NCBI GenBank assembly: GCA_002785995.1
Contig: NHNV01000001.1
Coordinates: 1,240,001 to 1,304,000, forward strand
DNA from: Mycosphaerelloides madeirae
Taxonomy: Eukaryota > Ascomycota > Dothideomycetes > Mycosphaerellales > Mycosphaerellaceae
Direction: 5' to 3'
Length of the DNA stretch: 64,000 nt
The translations under genes and the position numbers were made by a program. This document shows positions 10,526 to 20,616 of the stretch, piece by piece; the first letter of the stretch is position 1; each line of letters begins with the position of its first letter. Under the pieces are notes generated by a model. That model was not told the DNA's origin. It did not search any database and saw only the letters and a program-made list of their open reading frames with translations.

Positions 10526-10817
10526 TGAACGTCGCGAATAGATTGTGACACATCAAGCCAATTTCCCGACCTTTTCACCTTTCGCTTCAAGGCTGATTTT
10601 TCCTGGTTGTATTCTTTCCCTCCGTATCATAAGAAGGAGTCTGGGAATCGCTCAGGAGAAGGAACGATCAACATGAGGGATGGCATGCCTCAGGCGTGAA
10701 GTCAGATCGGCGGCAAGATCGACCAGGCGCCGACGCAGCTCTCAGCCAGCAGGCAACTCGAATGGGAGCTCAAGAGAAACAAAAACACTTTGATACACCA
10801 TCCCTCTTCCGCCCAAC
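10526..10817. promoter_or_regulatory. Divergent region between homocysteine methyltransferase and VPS26
   Basis: This 292-bp intergenic stretch lies between divergent starts. It contains a TTTCCC/TTTCACC-rich part near 10555-10625. It presumably holds both promoters, and no gene is visible. Confidence 0.4.
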
Positions 10818-11756
10818 ATGTCGCTCTTCTCCTTCTCGACGCCCGTCGACATCGACATTGTGCTCGACAATACCGACGACCGGCAGACGGTCGACGTCAA
10901 GCTCGACAAGAACCGCCGCGAGAAGTGCCCGCTATACCTGGACGGCGAGACGGTCAAGGGCGTCGTCACCATCCGCCCCAAGGATGGCAAGCGCTTGGAG
11001 CACACCGGAATCAAGGTCCAGTTCGTCGGCACCATCGAGATGTTCTTCGACCGTGGCACACACCACGAATTCCTGTCGCTGCAGACCGAATTGGCGTCGC
11101 CTGGCGAGCTGCAGCACCCCGTCACATTACCCTTCGCTTTCAAGAACGTCGAAAAGCAGTACGAGTCATACCACGGCATCAATGTCAAGCTACGCTACTT
11201 CTTGCGTGTCACTGTCTCGCGGCGCATGGCCGATGTCGTGCGAGAAAAAGACCTCTGGGTATATTCATACCGACAGCCACCAGAAACAAACAGCGTGATC
11301 AAGATGGATGTCGGTATTGAGGACTGTCTACACATAGAGTTTGAGTACAGCAAGAGCAAGTACCACCTGAAAGATGTGATAGTGGGTCGGATATACTTTC
11401 TGCTGGTGCGGTTGAAGATACGACATATGGAGTTGTCAATAATCCGGAGAGAGACAACTGGTGTGCCGCCGAACCAATACAATGAGTCGGAAACTCTTGT
11501 ACGATTCGAAATCATGGACGGGTCCCCGTCTCGCGGCGAAACAATTCCAATACGGCTGTTTCTGGGCGGCTTCGACCTGACGCCGACCTTCCGGGACGTC
11601 AACAAGAAGTTCAGCACACGGTACTATCTATCTTTGGTCCTGATTGATGAAGATGCGAGACGCTACTTCAAGCAGAGCGAAATTGTGCTGTTCCGACAAG
11701 CACCGGAGAACAACGAGCTGGCAATGCGACAGGCCAAAGAGATCCAGTCCAGCTAG
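10818..11756 (+). CDS. VPS26: Retromer subunit VPS26 (Pep8)
   Basis: The intact frame gives 312 residues of an arrestin-fold retromer subunit. With Vps35 and Vps29 it sorts cargo receptors from endosomes back to the Golgi. The N-lobe starts with FSTPVDIDIVLD and includes LYLDGETVKGVVTIRPKDGK and LPFAFKNVEKQYESYHGINVKLRYFLRV. The C-lobe has the highly conserved IPIRLFLGGFDLTPTFRDVNKKFS and YYLSLVLIDEDARRYFKQSEIVLFR. The frame stops at TAG 11754-11756 right after AKEIQSS, but stays open and protein-like for 82 more codons (see next entry). Yeast Pep8 is about 379 residues long, so the 312-residue form may be truncated. Confidence 0.94.
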   Translation: MSLFSFSTPVDIDIVLDNTDDRQTVDVKLDKNRREKCPLYLDGETVKGVVTIRPKDGKRLEHTGIKVQFVGTIEMFFDRGTHHEFLSLQTELASPGELQHPVTLPFAFKNVEKQYESYHGINVKLRYFLRVTVSRRMADVVREKDLWVYSYRQPPETNSVIKMDVGIEDCLHIEFEYSKSKYHLKDVIVGRIYFLLVRLKIRHMELSIIRRETTGVPPNQYNESETLVRFEIMDGSPSRGETIPIRLFLGGFDLTPTFRDVNKKFSTRYYLSLVLIDEDARRYFKQSEIVLFRQAPENNELAMRQAKEIQSS

Positions 11757-12005
11757 GAACTCGCTAATGAGACACGACGGCGCGAAGGCGTTGGAATGGG
11801 TAATGGGCTCACCTCTACTCTTGGGGGTGCTGAGGAAACAACCACTGAACTACCTCCACCCCCGGAGAGGGGTGAATGGGAGGATCTGTTTCGGAATGCT
11901 GCAAAGAAGAGTCTATTGCAGCCAAACGGACATCAATTCAATCAACATCTTAAGAAGCAGCATGGTAGCGTGGTGCATCGGCGTCATGTCTCAGCTACGA
12001 CCTGA
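11757..12005 (+). other. In-frame coding-like extension after the VPS26 stop
   Basis: Directly after the TAG, and in the same frame, 82 sense codons follow before the next stop at 12003-12005. The sequence begins ELANETRRREGVGMGNG, continues with an acidic/Pro part (EETTTELPPPPERGEWEDLF) and a basic end. It looks like a natural continuation of the VPS26 C-terminal helix. A single C-to-T change (CAG to TAG) would explain the stop. Stop readthrough or a sequence error are alternatives. The interval 12006-12292 holds nothing recognisable. Confidence 0.5.
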
Positions 12006-12292
12006 GGGCTTTGCAATTCAAATGGGAACATTGCATACTTTTCAACCAAGCTATCACGGATCACACTCTTTGAGGCTAGACCTCGTCGACCGCCGCTACT
12101 TTTCGCCAAGTATTCTCAGTGACCTCATACGGACTCAGCCACCACGTGCCCAGGTACAAAGTGAAAGCCGCGTTCAATAATAAGGCTGACTTTCCCAGAC
12201 ATTTACCAGGACATAAGCAACCAAGTGCCCTCTGAACGAGATACTTTCCCCGTACACAGCAAGTCCCTCCAAAAGAATCAACACTTTTTAAG

Positions 12293-12928
12293 ATGTTCCG
12301 CAAGTCGGACGGTACCAAAGGCTTCTCTTTCACGCGGATGCTCGACAACGCAGTCCCTGTCAGAAGGCTCATCAACGGCAACAACGACCCCGAAATCATC
12401 TCACTCCAACAACAGGACGCATTCTTTGTGCACCAGACTTCCAACCCTCACAGCGATCCCTACAGCCTCTCGGAAACAGCCCTCTGTGCAGCCGGGATCC
12501 TCTCCGAAAACTCCTCCCGAACCGTTTTCAAAAAGCTACAGAAGACTGGCGTCATTGGAGAGAATGGAGTCGTAGATACGAATAGGATTGATCCAGGTTT
12601 TACGCATCAGCTGGCTACTGTGCCTGCGACGCGGCAGAAGCAGATTGTGGATTTGCTGTTTTGGTGGGAGGAGGAGTGTCAGCGGTTGAGGAAATTGGAG
12701 GGCGAGAAAAGGGAATTGGAGGGCCTGGTTTTGGAGGGACGGGGAGATGTGAATGTGAGGTTGTTGGAAAGGGTGCAGGGCAAATTGAGGGCTAGGCCGA
12801 GTGAGAGGTTGGCGAGTGTGGAGAGGGATGAGGATCAGTTGATGGTTGGGTTTAGGACAGGTAATATTCCCGTTGCGGGAGTAGAACAGAGGAAGGAGGG
12901 AGAGAAGTTGCCTGCGTACTCGGCTTAG
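12293..12928 (+). CDS. Uncharacterised 211-residue protein
   Basis: This is a single-exon frame starting MFRKSDGTKGFSFTR. Compositional features are a central helical, charged segment (KQIVDLLFWWEEECQRLRKLEGEKRELEGLVLEG, about residues 122-155) that could form a short coiled coil, and a charged C-terminus. No signal peptide or transmembrane span is visible. I do not recognise the family. It lies between VPS26 and the E2 gene on the same strand, with 229 bp to the latter. Reading-frame length and protein-like composition support a real gene. Confidence 0.65.
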   Translation: MFRKSDGTKGFSFTRMLDNAVPVRRLINGNNDPEIISLQQQDAFFVHQTSNPHSDPYSLSETALCAAGILSENSSRTVFKKLQKTGVIGENGVVDTNRIDPGFTHQLATVPATRQKQIVDLLFWWEEECQRLRKLEGEKRELEGLVLEGRGDVNVRLLERVQGKLRARPSERLASVERDEDQLMVGFRTGNIPVAGVEQRKEGEKLPAYSA

Positions 12929-13157
12929 CCGTTGGTGATACCGGTGGTCAAGCATTGGGAATGTTTGTACATAATTGATCGGTTAGAGCCGGCTTTAGGC
13001 ACCCTAGGTGGGCAAAGTTCATCCCTCGCGCTCGACTCCGCAATGATCATTCCGTCCACATAAACATTCTCCATTACCCCGGAGAGTGGACGATGAGACG
13101 CGTAATGGCCTCGTTGCGAAGCACTTCAATACTTCTTGACACAAATCCTGCTCCAAC

Positions 13158-14501
13158 ATGAGACACACCATCTTTCGCCGTCATCCGCGCCCTCTCTTCC
13201 ACTGCCACCACCAACGCTACTTCCACGCCTCCCGCAGCGCCTTCATCGTCAAACCATTCCTACTCGCGGATATCGGCGAGGGAATAACAGAGTGCCAACT
13301 AATACAATGGTTCGTGCAGCCCGGGGCGCGCGTCGAGCAGTTTGACAAGCTGTGCGAAGTGCAGTCGGACAAGGCCAGTGTGGAGATTACGAGTCCTTTT
13401 GATGGGGTAATCAAGAAGTTGCATTATGGGCCAGATGATATGGCTGTGACGGGCAAGCCGCTTGTGGATATTGATATCCAGGGGGAGGTTGGTGAGGAAG
13501 GGGAGGCGATGTTGGGTGCTGCACAAGGGGGGGGAGAAGAGAGGGCAGAGGTTGAGGCTGAGGGTGTTGGGGCAGAACATACACCTGAGCAACCGTCGAG
13601 GCCGAGAAAAGGCGATATTGGTTCTTTGGCAACGCCGGCAGTCAGACATCTGGTGAAGGAGCACAATCTCAATGTTACGGATATTGAGGGGACGGGGAAA
13701 GATGGACGAGTACTGAAGGAGGACGTACATCGCCATGTCTCCTCCGAACGAGACCAACCACGAGAATCCACAGATGGACAGACTGCTATGAAGAAAGATC
13801 GAAAAATGGCTCTCACACCCGTCCAGACACAAATGTTCAAGACCATGACGCGATCGCTCAACATTCCGCACTTCCTATACACTTCTTCCGCAGACATGTC
13901 GGCCCTCACAGCACTACGATCCAAGCTCAACGCATCCGCGCCGCTAGAGCAGAAACTCACACATCTCGCATTCATCCTGAAGGCTTTGAGCTTGTCGTTT
14001 GCAAAACATCCTATCCTCAATGCTTCGCTGGACACAAAGGACCCGAAGAAACCAGGATTGACGTATCGAGGTAGCCACAACTTCGGAATTGCCATAGATA
14101 CGCCGTCAGGGTTGCTGGTACCCGTAGTGAAGAATGTGCAGGATCTGAGCATCGCTGACATCGCGGCAGAGATGAGACGGCTTTCTCAGGCAGCGAGAAG
14201 CAATAAATTAGCGCCTGACAATTTCATCGGCGGGACGTTCACCGTCTCGAATATTGGGTCTATTGGAGGGGGCGTTGTCGCTCCAGTGATATCGGAACCA
14301 CAGGTGGCTATTGTCGGGGTCGGGCGGAGTAAGATCGTTCCTGCGTTCGATGAGCATGGCGAGCTGGTGAGGAGGGAAGAGCTGGTATTGAGCTGGAGTG
14401 CTGACCATCGGGTCGTCGATGGGGCAGAGTGTGCGAGGTGTGCGGAGAGAGTGAGGACGTTGCTAGAAGAGCCGGCTTCGATGTTGGTTGAGCTGCGGTA
14501 G
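13158..14501 (+). CDS. Branched-chain alpha-keto acid dehydrogenase E2 (dihydrolipoamide branched-chain transacylase), mitochondrial
   Basis: The 447-residue intronless protein is the acyltransferase core of the mitochondrial complex that oxidises the keto acids of Leu, Ile and Val. The N-terminal ~28 residues are Arg/His rich and fit a matrix targeting peptide. The lipoyl domain follows (LLADIGEGITECQLIQWFV), with the lipoyl lysine in SDKASVEI (Lys72). A linker with a Glu/Gly-rich run leads to the E3-binding domain (TPAVRHLVKEHNLNVTDIEGTGKDGRVLKEDV). The catalytic domain ends with SWSADHRVVDGA, giving His417 and Asp421. The DIGEGI start and EC-QLIQWFV pattern separate it from pyruvate and oxoglutarate E2 proteins. 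Confidence 0.93.
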   Translation: MRHTIFRRHPRPLFHCHHQRYFHASRSAFIVKPFLLADIGEGITECQLIQWFVQPGARVEQFDKLCEVQSDKASVEITSPFDGVIKKLHYGPDDMAVTGKPLVDIDIQGEVGEEGEAMLGAAQGGGEERAEVEAEGVGAEHTPEQPSRPRKGDIGSLATPAVRHLVKEHNLNVTDIEGTGKDGRVLKEDVHRHVSSERDQPRESTDGQTAMKKDRKMALTPVQTQMFKTMTRSLNIPHFLYTSSADMSALTALRSKLNASAPLEQKLTHLAFILKALSLSFAKHPILNASLDTKDPKKPGLTYRGSHNFGIAIDTPSGLLVPVVKNVQDLSIADIAAEMRRLSQAARSNKLAPDNFIGGTFTVSNIGSIGGGVVAPVISEPQVAIVGVGRSKIVPAFDEHGELVRREELVLSWSADHRVVDGAECARCAERVRTLLEEPASMLVELR

Positions 14502-14804
14502 AATGATCAAAAGTCGCCTCAGATGGCACAACCGCTTCTGCCCGCCTGCAGGTACCCTTTTTCTTGATGGTACACAGTCTGGCTGGGGCAAGAAGGTCCA
14601 GAGAAATGCAGGAGATGAATGCAAGTGTGGATGGCAGATGGTCACAACGTGGAATAATTGCCGCCGGCATCGGCGTGGTGGGGCTGGGAGCTGTCGTTAT
14701 GCCGTTTCCAACCGTGCAGCAAGAGCTTCAAGACATTGCCATTGTCGCCCTTGCTTGATCGAATGATTCTTGTTGCTCTTACATTTACTTGAGATTCGGT
14801 TGCA
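14502..14804. other. Intergenic region between E2 and PUT2 genes
   Basis: This 303-bp stretch has only short overlapping frames on both strands. One (14564-14758) includes a hydrophobic run (GIIAAGIGVVGLGAVVMPF) but has no support as a gene. It most likely holds the E2 terminator and the PUT2 promoter. Confidence 0.35.
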
Positions 14805-16578
14805 ATGGCATCGCTGAAGAGCTCCGGGATCCCGTTGAGGGTCGCGCCTGTTTCAATTGGCTTGAGAGCTGGGCAGAGGAGATCATTGGCTATCTTCAAG
14901 CCGCCTGCAGTCAATAATGAGCCCAATGTCAGTGCTACAACGCGAAGGTACGAACAAGGCTTATGGCATCCAGAAACACTACGAGAAAGGCTCAATCGAC
15001 CGAACGAAGCTCGCCGCCGCCCTCGAGACCCTCCGCTCGAAAGCTCCCCTCCAAGTACCCATTGTGGTCGACGGCAAAGAGATTAAGACTTGCAAAGTCT
15101 CCCCTCAACCCTTCCCCATGTCCCATAAAGAATCAATATCCTCCTGGTCGAATGCCTCAACCGAAGATGTCAGGATCGCTATCGACTCCGCACTGGCAGC
15201 AAAGAGCTCTTGGGAAAGTCTACCCTTCGCGGACAAGGCCGCAATCTTCCTCAAGGCGGCAGATCTCGTGAGCACAAAACACAGATACGACATCATGGCC
15301 GCAACGATGCTGGGTCAAGGGAAGAATGTGTGGCAGGCTGAGATTGACAGTGCAGCTGAATTGGCAGATTTTCTGCGGTTCAATGTGCAGTACGCGAAGG
15401 ATGTCTATGAGCAACAACCTGTGCATAACAGTCCCGGTGTTTGGAATAGGGTGGAGTATAGACCGCTGGAGGGATTCGTGTATGCCATCACGCCGTTCAA
15501 TTTCACAGCTATTGCTGGGAACTTGCCCTATGCTCCGGTTTTGATGGGTAATGTGGTTGTTTGGAAGCCTTCGCCAGCTTCGATGGCGTCGAACTGGCTC
15601 CTCTATCAGATCATGCTCGAGGCTGGTCTGCCGAAAGATGTCGTTCAATTCGTACCCGGTGATGCGGTTGAGGTTACGAAGGAGGTGCTTTCGCACCGAC
15701 AATTTGCAGCTCTTCACTACACTGGATCTACAGCGGTGTTCAGAAACCTATATGGTCAGATTGGTGCCAACACTGCAGAGGGCAAGTATCAAGGCTACCC
15801 TCGCATTGTCGGTGAGACTGGTGGAAAGAACTTCCACCTCGTCCATCAATCTGCCGATATCAAGAACGCTGTGATCAACACCATTCGTGGAGCGTTCGAA
15901 TACCAAGGACAGAAATGCTCTGCAACATCTCGAGCCTATTTTCCGGCCAGCACTTGGGAGCAAGCAAAGCCCCTCCTCATCAAGGAAACGAAGAAGCTCA
16001 AGATAGGATCTCCCGAGCAATTCGACAATTTTATTGGCCCTGTCATCCACCAGCAATCTTTCGACAAGCTGTCTAACGCCATCGACACATCTAACAAGGA
16101 TCCCGACCTCGAACTCCTCGTCGGTGGTACCTACGACGGCACAGAAGGCTACTACATCCATCCCACAATCTACCAAACTAAAATACCGCACCACAAGAAC
16201 ATGTCCACAGAATTCTTCGGGCCCCTCCTGACCATTTACGTCTACGACGACACCTCCTCCCCCTCGGCATTCAGCGAAATCTGCAAGACCATCGACACAA
16301 CGTCTGAATATGGCCTTACCGGCGCTGTCTTCGCACAAGACCGCTATGCTCTGCGTTTCGCCGAAAACGCTCTACGGAATGCTGCTGGAAACTTTTATTT
16401 GAATTGCAAGTCTACGGGCGCTGTGGTGGGCCAGCAGCCTTTTGGAGGTGCGAGGGCGAGTGGCACGAATGATAAGGCGGGCTCGGCGAATTTGTTGACC
16501 AGGTTTGTGAGTATGAGGGCTGTGAAGGAGGACTTTTTGGGAAGTGGGGAGGTGCTGTATCCTTCTAATTATGTGTGA
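14805..16578 (+). CDS. PUT2: Delta-1-pyrroline-5-carboxylate dehydrogenase, mitochondrial (PUT2/ALDH4)
   Basis: The enzyme oxidises P5C/glutamate semialdehyde to glutamate with NAD+, the second step of proline catabolism in the mitochondrial matrix. The long frame (ATG at 14917) lacks the conserved N-terminus. Another frame starting at 14805 supplies a targeting peptide and the family motif (RRSLAIFKPPAVNNEPN). Joining 14805-14927 to 14959-16578 needs removal of only 31 nt (GTCAGT..AACAAG) and gives 580 residues, the usual family length. Catalytic residues are visible: Glu in VGETGGKNFH (about residue 327) and Cys in EYQGQKCSATSR (about 361), plus YAITPFNFTAIAGNLP and GARASGTNDKAGS. If no such intron exists, the start at 14917 would lack a targeting signal. 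Confidence 0.93.
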
Positions 16579-16791
16579 GGGTGGGGGAGGGATTGTATGG
16601 GGATCTTTGCGTCGGCCTATCGAGGTAAAAGCATCTTTCTCTCGAGCGGGCATATGTGCAGCGGAATAGTTTGCTTTTCATGGTTTCGTTGGTTCTGCAT
16701 GAAACGGCGTTGAAGAAGCGAATGGCTTTGATGAGTGATGAAAAAAACAATATATTCCTTCACAACGCTAGCATCTCCTAAGTCCGCTATC

Positions 16792-17178
16792 TCACTCCCC
16801 TTCAAACGGCGCATCAACCGTGTCAAACTGAATCCTCCTCTCCACTCTCCTCAACACCGCAGGATCAATCATATTACTATTGATCCCAATCCCTTCCTCG
16901 TCATCGTCCGGAAAGTGTCCCGCGGGGGCTTGCCAGTACATCAGACAGTGGCAGGTTGCGCAGAAATGGAAGGCGAGTTTGCCGGCGGGGCGAGTGTAGG
17001 ATTTTGTTCTGTTGGGGTTGGGGAGGACGATGGAGGGGGGATGGTAGTAGGCCCAGGCTGCACCGTAGCGGAGGCAGAGGCTGCATTGGCATTGGTTGAT
17101 GTAGCGGGGAGTGTGGGGGAGGGTCAGGGAGGTGGTGCCGCAGAGGCAGGTTGCTGTGAGCGGGGAGGAAGAGGACAT
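16792..17178 (-). CDS. GFA-fold (glutathione-dependent formaldehyde-activating/CENP-V type) protein
   Basis: This 128-residue protein has the zinc-binding cysteine pattern of the GFA family: CLCG near the start, then QCQCSLCLRYGAAWAYYHP, and later FHFCATCHCLMYW. Members bind zinc in a Mss4-like fold; most fungal copies have unknown substrates. I chose the second methionine (MSSSSPLTATC, 17178), which puts the first CxC at the usual distance. The first ATG at 17211 would add 11 residues. The gene is convergent with PUT2, and the intervening 213 bp holds terminators only. A 217-codon frame on the opposite strand over the same DNA is Gly/Glu rich and looks like a shadow. Confidence 0.8.
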   Translation of the reverse strand: MSSSSPLTATCLCGTTSLTLPHTPRYINQCQCSLCLRYGAAWAYYHPPSIVLPNPNRTKSYTRPAGKLAFHFCATCHCLMYWQAPAGHFPDDDEEGIGINSNMIDPAVLRRVERRIQFDTVDAPFEGE

Positions 17179-18114
17179 GGTGGAGGTGGCGTCGAGAGGC
17201 GGTCTGAGCAAGAAGGCGAGGGGCTTTTTTCTGGGCCTTTTGTGCGATGGCCGAGTTGTTGTGTCCTGGATGGCCTTTTGTACTGCCTCGTGATGCCGAA
17301 GATGGGCTGCTTGCTGTCTGTTTTCCTGGCTGTCGAGCTTTTAGCGGTCTCTCGCCTGATGTGTGACTTGAACTTGGTATACTCCTGAGAGATTGAAGGA
17401 AAGGATGTAAGGTAGTCGCAAGACAAATGGAAGCGGGTTTACATGTATGTTCAGCTGTGAAGTGCAGCTATCTTTCCGTACCTACCGTAGGATTCCGGAC
17501 ACGTCCAAACATTCGTAGCTGCTGCCTACTGGCGTTGCTATGGAGCGTGAACTTCAGATGTCGATAGGCAAGCACGTCGTGCAGTCTTTCCTGCGTGGAA
17601 TTTGCGTCGTTCGAACAGTTGTATTGTGATTGAGGATTCGATATGTCCGTCGTACAATGATGACGATGAGAATGAAGGTGAGATAGGTGACCTGAATGGA
17701 TAAAACATGTGCTCGGCATTGGAAGAACCTTTTGTTAGACGGATGACATTCAAAAGCCGACGGCATTTGAAGCCCCCCAACGTCACCCTTGCCCGAGACC
17801 AAGTTTCTGGGTCTCCTTTTCCTTTTGCCTTCCATCAATAGGAAGCCATGCCGCGTTTACTACCGCCGTAAGCATCGCTTGCTTCGGGGCGTAATGCCGT
17901 TCGGGACCTGTTGAACCTTCCCGGCCCGGGAGTACATATCCCTCTTAAGTCTCCTGTGAGACAAGTCGAAACTTGATCGCCCTTCTTCGCTCCTTTCTCG
18001 CTTTCGCCCTTGGTTGTTGGCACATGAATCGCTGTTCACTTCTTATCATAATCGCTGACTCTGCAGACCTAACTACGGCCAGCACACATCTTCTCAGGTT
18101 CATGAGACAACAAA
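17179..18114. other. Intergenic region, no gene seen
   Basis: This 936-bp region between the GFA-fold gene (leftward) and gluconokinase (rightward) presumably contains both promoters. Open frames are short, overlap each other on both strands and show no family resemblance. Confidence 0.4.
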
Positions 18115-18830
18115 ATGGACACTACCACCAACATCCACTTACCCCCTACGCCGCCCTCTGAACTCACGACTTCCCCCAACGACCTCAGCAAAACAGACAG
18201 CGTCATGGCTTCTTCGCCACAACAGCACAAACACATCTGGGTAATTACGGGTCCCGCGGGTTGTGGAAAGACGTCTGTGGCGGAATTCTTACATGCGAGT
18301 TTTGGTTTGCCTTATTTGGAGGGTGACACTGTGAGTCTCACATCCTCTCATTAACTTGTGAAGAAGTTCTTGTACTGATAAAGATGGCCCAGTTCCACAC
18401 TCCTCAAAACGTCCAAAAAATGGCCGCCGGACAACCCCTCACCGACGCTGACCGCTGGGACTGGCTCATCCTCTTACGCCAGCAAGCGCTCAAAACGCTC
18501 ACCACCACGACTGCTACAGGCGTGATCGTCACATGCAGCGCGCTCAAACGCAAATACCGCGATGTAATGCGGATCGCGGCATACCACGACCCCTCTATTC
18601 GCGTGCACTTTGTCTTTTTGAAGGCTTCGGAGGCGCTGCTGATGGATCGGGTCAGGGCGAGACAGGGGCATTATATGAAGGATTATATGGTGCATTCGCA
18701 GTTTGAGAGTCTGGAGGCGCCGGTGGTGGATGAAAGGGATGTGATGAGTGTGGATGCGAGTGGGACGAGTAAGGAGGTGCAGATAGCGGCGCTGGAGGCT
18801 GTACGGGAGGTTATGGAGAGTAATCGGTAG
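18115..18830 (+). CDS. Gluconokinase
   Basis: Two exons, 18115-18330 and 18393-18830, are separated by a 62-nt intron (GTGAGT..GCCCAG) and encode about 217 residues. The enzyme phosphorylates gluconate to 6-phosphogluconate, feeding the pentose phosphate pathway in the cytosol. The P-loop is GPAGCGKT (residues 46-53). The splice restores the diagnostic substrate segment YLEGDTFHTPQNVQKMAAG, followed by PLTDADRWDWL. Further family blocks are VIVTCSALKRKYRDVMR, FVFLKASEALLMDRVRARQGHYM and SQFESLEAP. The N-terminal ~35 Ser/Thr/Pro residues are extra compared with bacterial enzymes; a second Met at residue 31 is a possible start. Confidence 0.93.
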
Positions 18831-18943
18831 GGCTGGGAAAGGCGTTATCGGGAAAGCGAATGGGAGGCTTGCTTTTTTCTTCACTGGGAGTACTAATTTT
18901 TGTATGCATAGCGTGGACCTGTGATCCGATATTTATCACATTC

Positions 18944-19696
18944 TCAAGCCTGGCCAAAAGCCTTCTCGACAATCTCAGAGAGTTCACCCAGCGACTCAAC
19001 TCTCAACTCGAATCCGAATTTCTCCTGACTCTCCTTCGGATCGCCTCCCATAACGCCCTTCCGATCGACCCACACGCTCTGGATTCCCATCTGCTTGGCA
19101 GGACCATGGTCATGAAACAGCGATTGCGCGACATGGCACAGCTCTTCCTTCTCCACCCCAAAATCCTCCTTCACATGTTCCAAGAGATATTGGAAATTCC
19201 GGAGATCGGGCTTGTATGATCCAATATCCTCGGCAGTATAGATGGCATCGAAATGGCATCCCTTTAACGGCCCAGCAAGCGTCTTGCCAAACGACTCAAC
19301 ATCAACATTCGATAGGGGTATAAGCTTATACCGCTTCCCAAGCGCCTGGATCGCCGCGACAGTATCCTCAAAAGCAGGGTACTGCCCTATCATCCCGCCG
19401 TACTCCTTACACGCCGTGTCAATTTCGTCCTGAGAGAGAGGAATTCTAAGTTCCTGCGCATAGCGTCGCAGGCCTTCGGCTATCACCTCTGGCTGTCGTA
19501 GGGCGGGTTTTTCGCGCTGCACGGTTGTGTCGTGTCTTTCGATGGCGAGCATGAGTTCTTTGTGGTCCTTGGGGAGGAAGGGACCGAGGGCTGTGGAGCG
19601 TGAGGAAGCCGCTATGCCGTTTTCCCAGTCGATGAGAGTGCCGTAGATGTCGAAGGAGAGGGCTTTGATTTGTGTCCAGGGGACTGAGGAGGCCAT
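18944..19696 (-). CDS. HAD-superfamily hydrolase, 2-haloacid dehalogenase type
   Basis: The protein has about 250 residues when started at MASSVPWTQIKA (19696). An upstream in-frame ATG at 19774 would add 26 residues without family resemblance. HAD motif I is FDIYGTLIDWE, with the nucleophilic Asp first. Motif II is LIPLSNVD, motif III lies around SYKPDLRNFQYLLEH, and motif IV is less typical (HDHGPAKQMGIQSVWVDRKG). This arrangement is that of type II (S)-2-haloacid dehalogenase-like proteins, which in fungi are soluble and often of unknown substrate. It is convergent with the gluconokinase gene, 113 bp away. Confidence 0.87.
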   Translation of the reverse strand: MASSVPWTQIKALSFDIYGTLIDWENGIAASSRSTALGPFLPKDHKELMLAIERHDTTVQREKPALRQPEVIAEGLRRYAQELRIPLSQDEIDTACKEYGGMIGQYPAFEDTVAAIQALGKRYKLIPLSNVDVESFGKTLAGPLKGCHFDAIYTAEDIGSYKPDLRNFQYLLEHVKEDFGVEKEELCHVAQSLFHDHGPAKQMGIQSVWVDRKGVMGGDPKESQEKFGFELRVESLGELSEIVEKAFGQA

Positions 19697-19774
19697 TTTG
19701 GGGCGGGGAAGATGTGTGATGAGGAAGGAGATGCTTGAGGTCGAAGAAGCGGGCTTATACCTTTGCGAATGCAC

Positions 19775-20616
19775 GCCTTTTCACAAGTTCAAGTGTTCGA
19801 ATGGGGATCAGAATTGAGGGCATCGTGTTGAAGATGCACCGTTTTCTGGCCTGTCTGGGCAAGGACAGGGCGTGGGTGTGGGGTATCGGCAGATGATTAC
19901 TCACGGAGGTGCTTTCATTGTGCCTTGCAGAGACATCTTGATGATGTGAAGATGGCCATGCTGTATGAGTACGGCGCGAGTATTAAATGAGACTAGAGCA
20001 CCTCGTATGGTGAGGTTGTCAGAAGTGAGAATGAGGTTATTCTAAAGAAAGGAAGGGGAAACGGTCACTTCAAATTGAGTTTGACGCAATGACGCTAGCA
20101 GACAGGTCAATCATCTTTCCCTTGCCCTCGCTTGCAAACTTCAGCCTCGACATCAACCACAGCAACATACTGATCGATCATTTGTCCCTCCAGAGCTCCC
20201 TTATCGTCGCCATTGTGTCGAAGCGCCACTGCATGAGCAACAATCCTGCCATGGAGAAACCGCCTTCGCAATCTCACCCAGCAGCAATAAATCCCGCATC
20301 GTTTCTGGTATGGCGCCGTAGCACCTTGACGCCAGATTGGACGAGAAAGTCGCGCATACAACACTTTATCAACCCTCCTGCGCGGCACAGGATCGGACTC
20401 ATTCGACTGTGGCTGCTGTAGCGTGTCGTTTTATGCCATGTGCTCGCGCGTGTGAAGCACGAGGTAGGCCAGGAAGGGCTGGAAGTAGTGAGTGGATGCA
20501 CACGGCCTAACATTCCTTTGTTCATATTTGGGGCTGTGTCCCCTCTGCCTTTCCTCTTTGTTGATTCTTCATTTCTTCTTGCCTCTCTTGTAAGCCTACT
20601 CGCTTCAATTGGTGCA
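19775..20616. other. Intergenic region upstream of the potassium transporter
   Basis: This 842-bp stretch lies between divergent starts. Several overlapping frames of about 90-130 codons exist at 20089-20666, but none shows a recognisable domain, and both strands are equally open there. It probably holds the promoter of the potassium transporter gene. Confidence 0.4.

Noticed and set aside
11740..11790. A tiny intron removing the VPS26 TAG
   Set aside because: No pair of acceptable splice ends keeps frame around the stop; the possible segment would be about 25 nt.
16735..17388. 217-codon plus-strand frame over the GFA-fold gene
   Set aside because: Gly/Glu/Val-rich shadow of the reverse-strand gene, whose cysteine motifs are clear.
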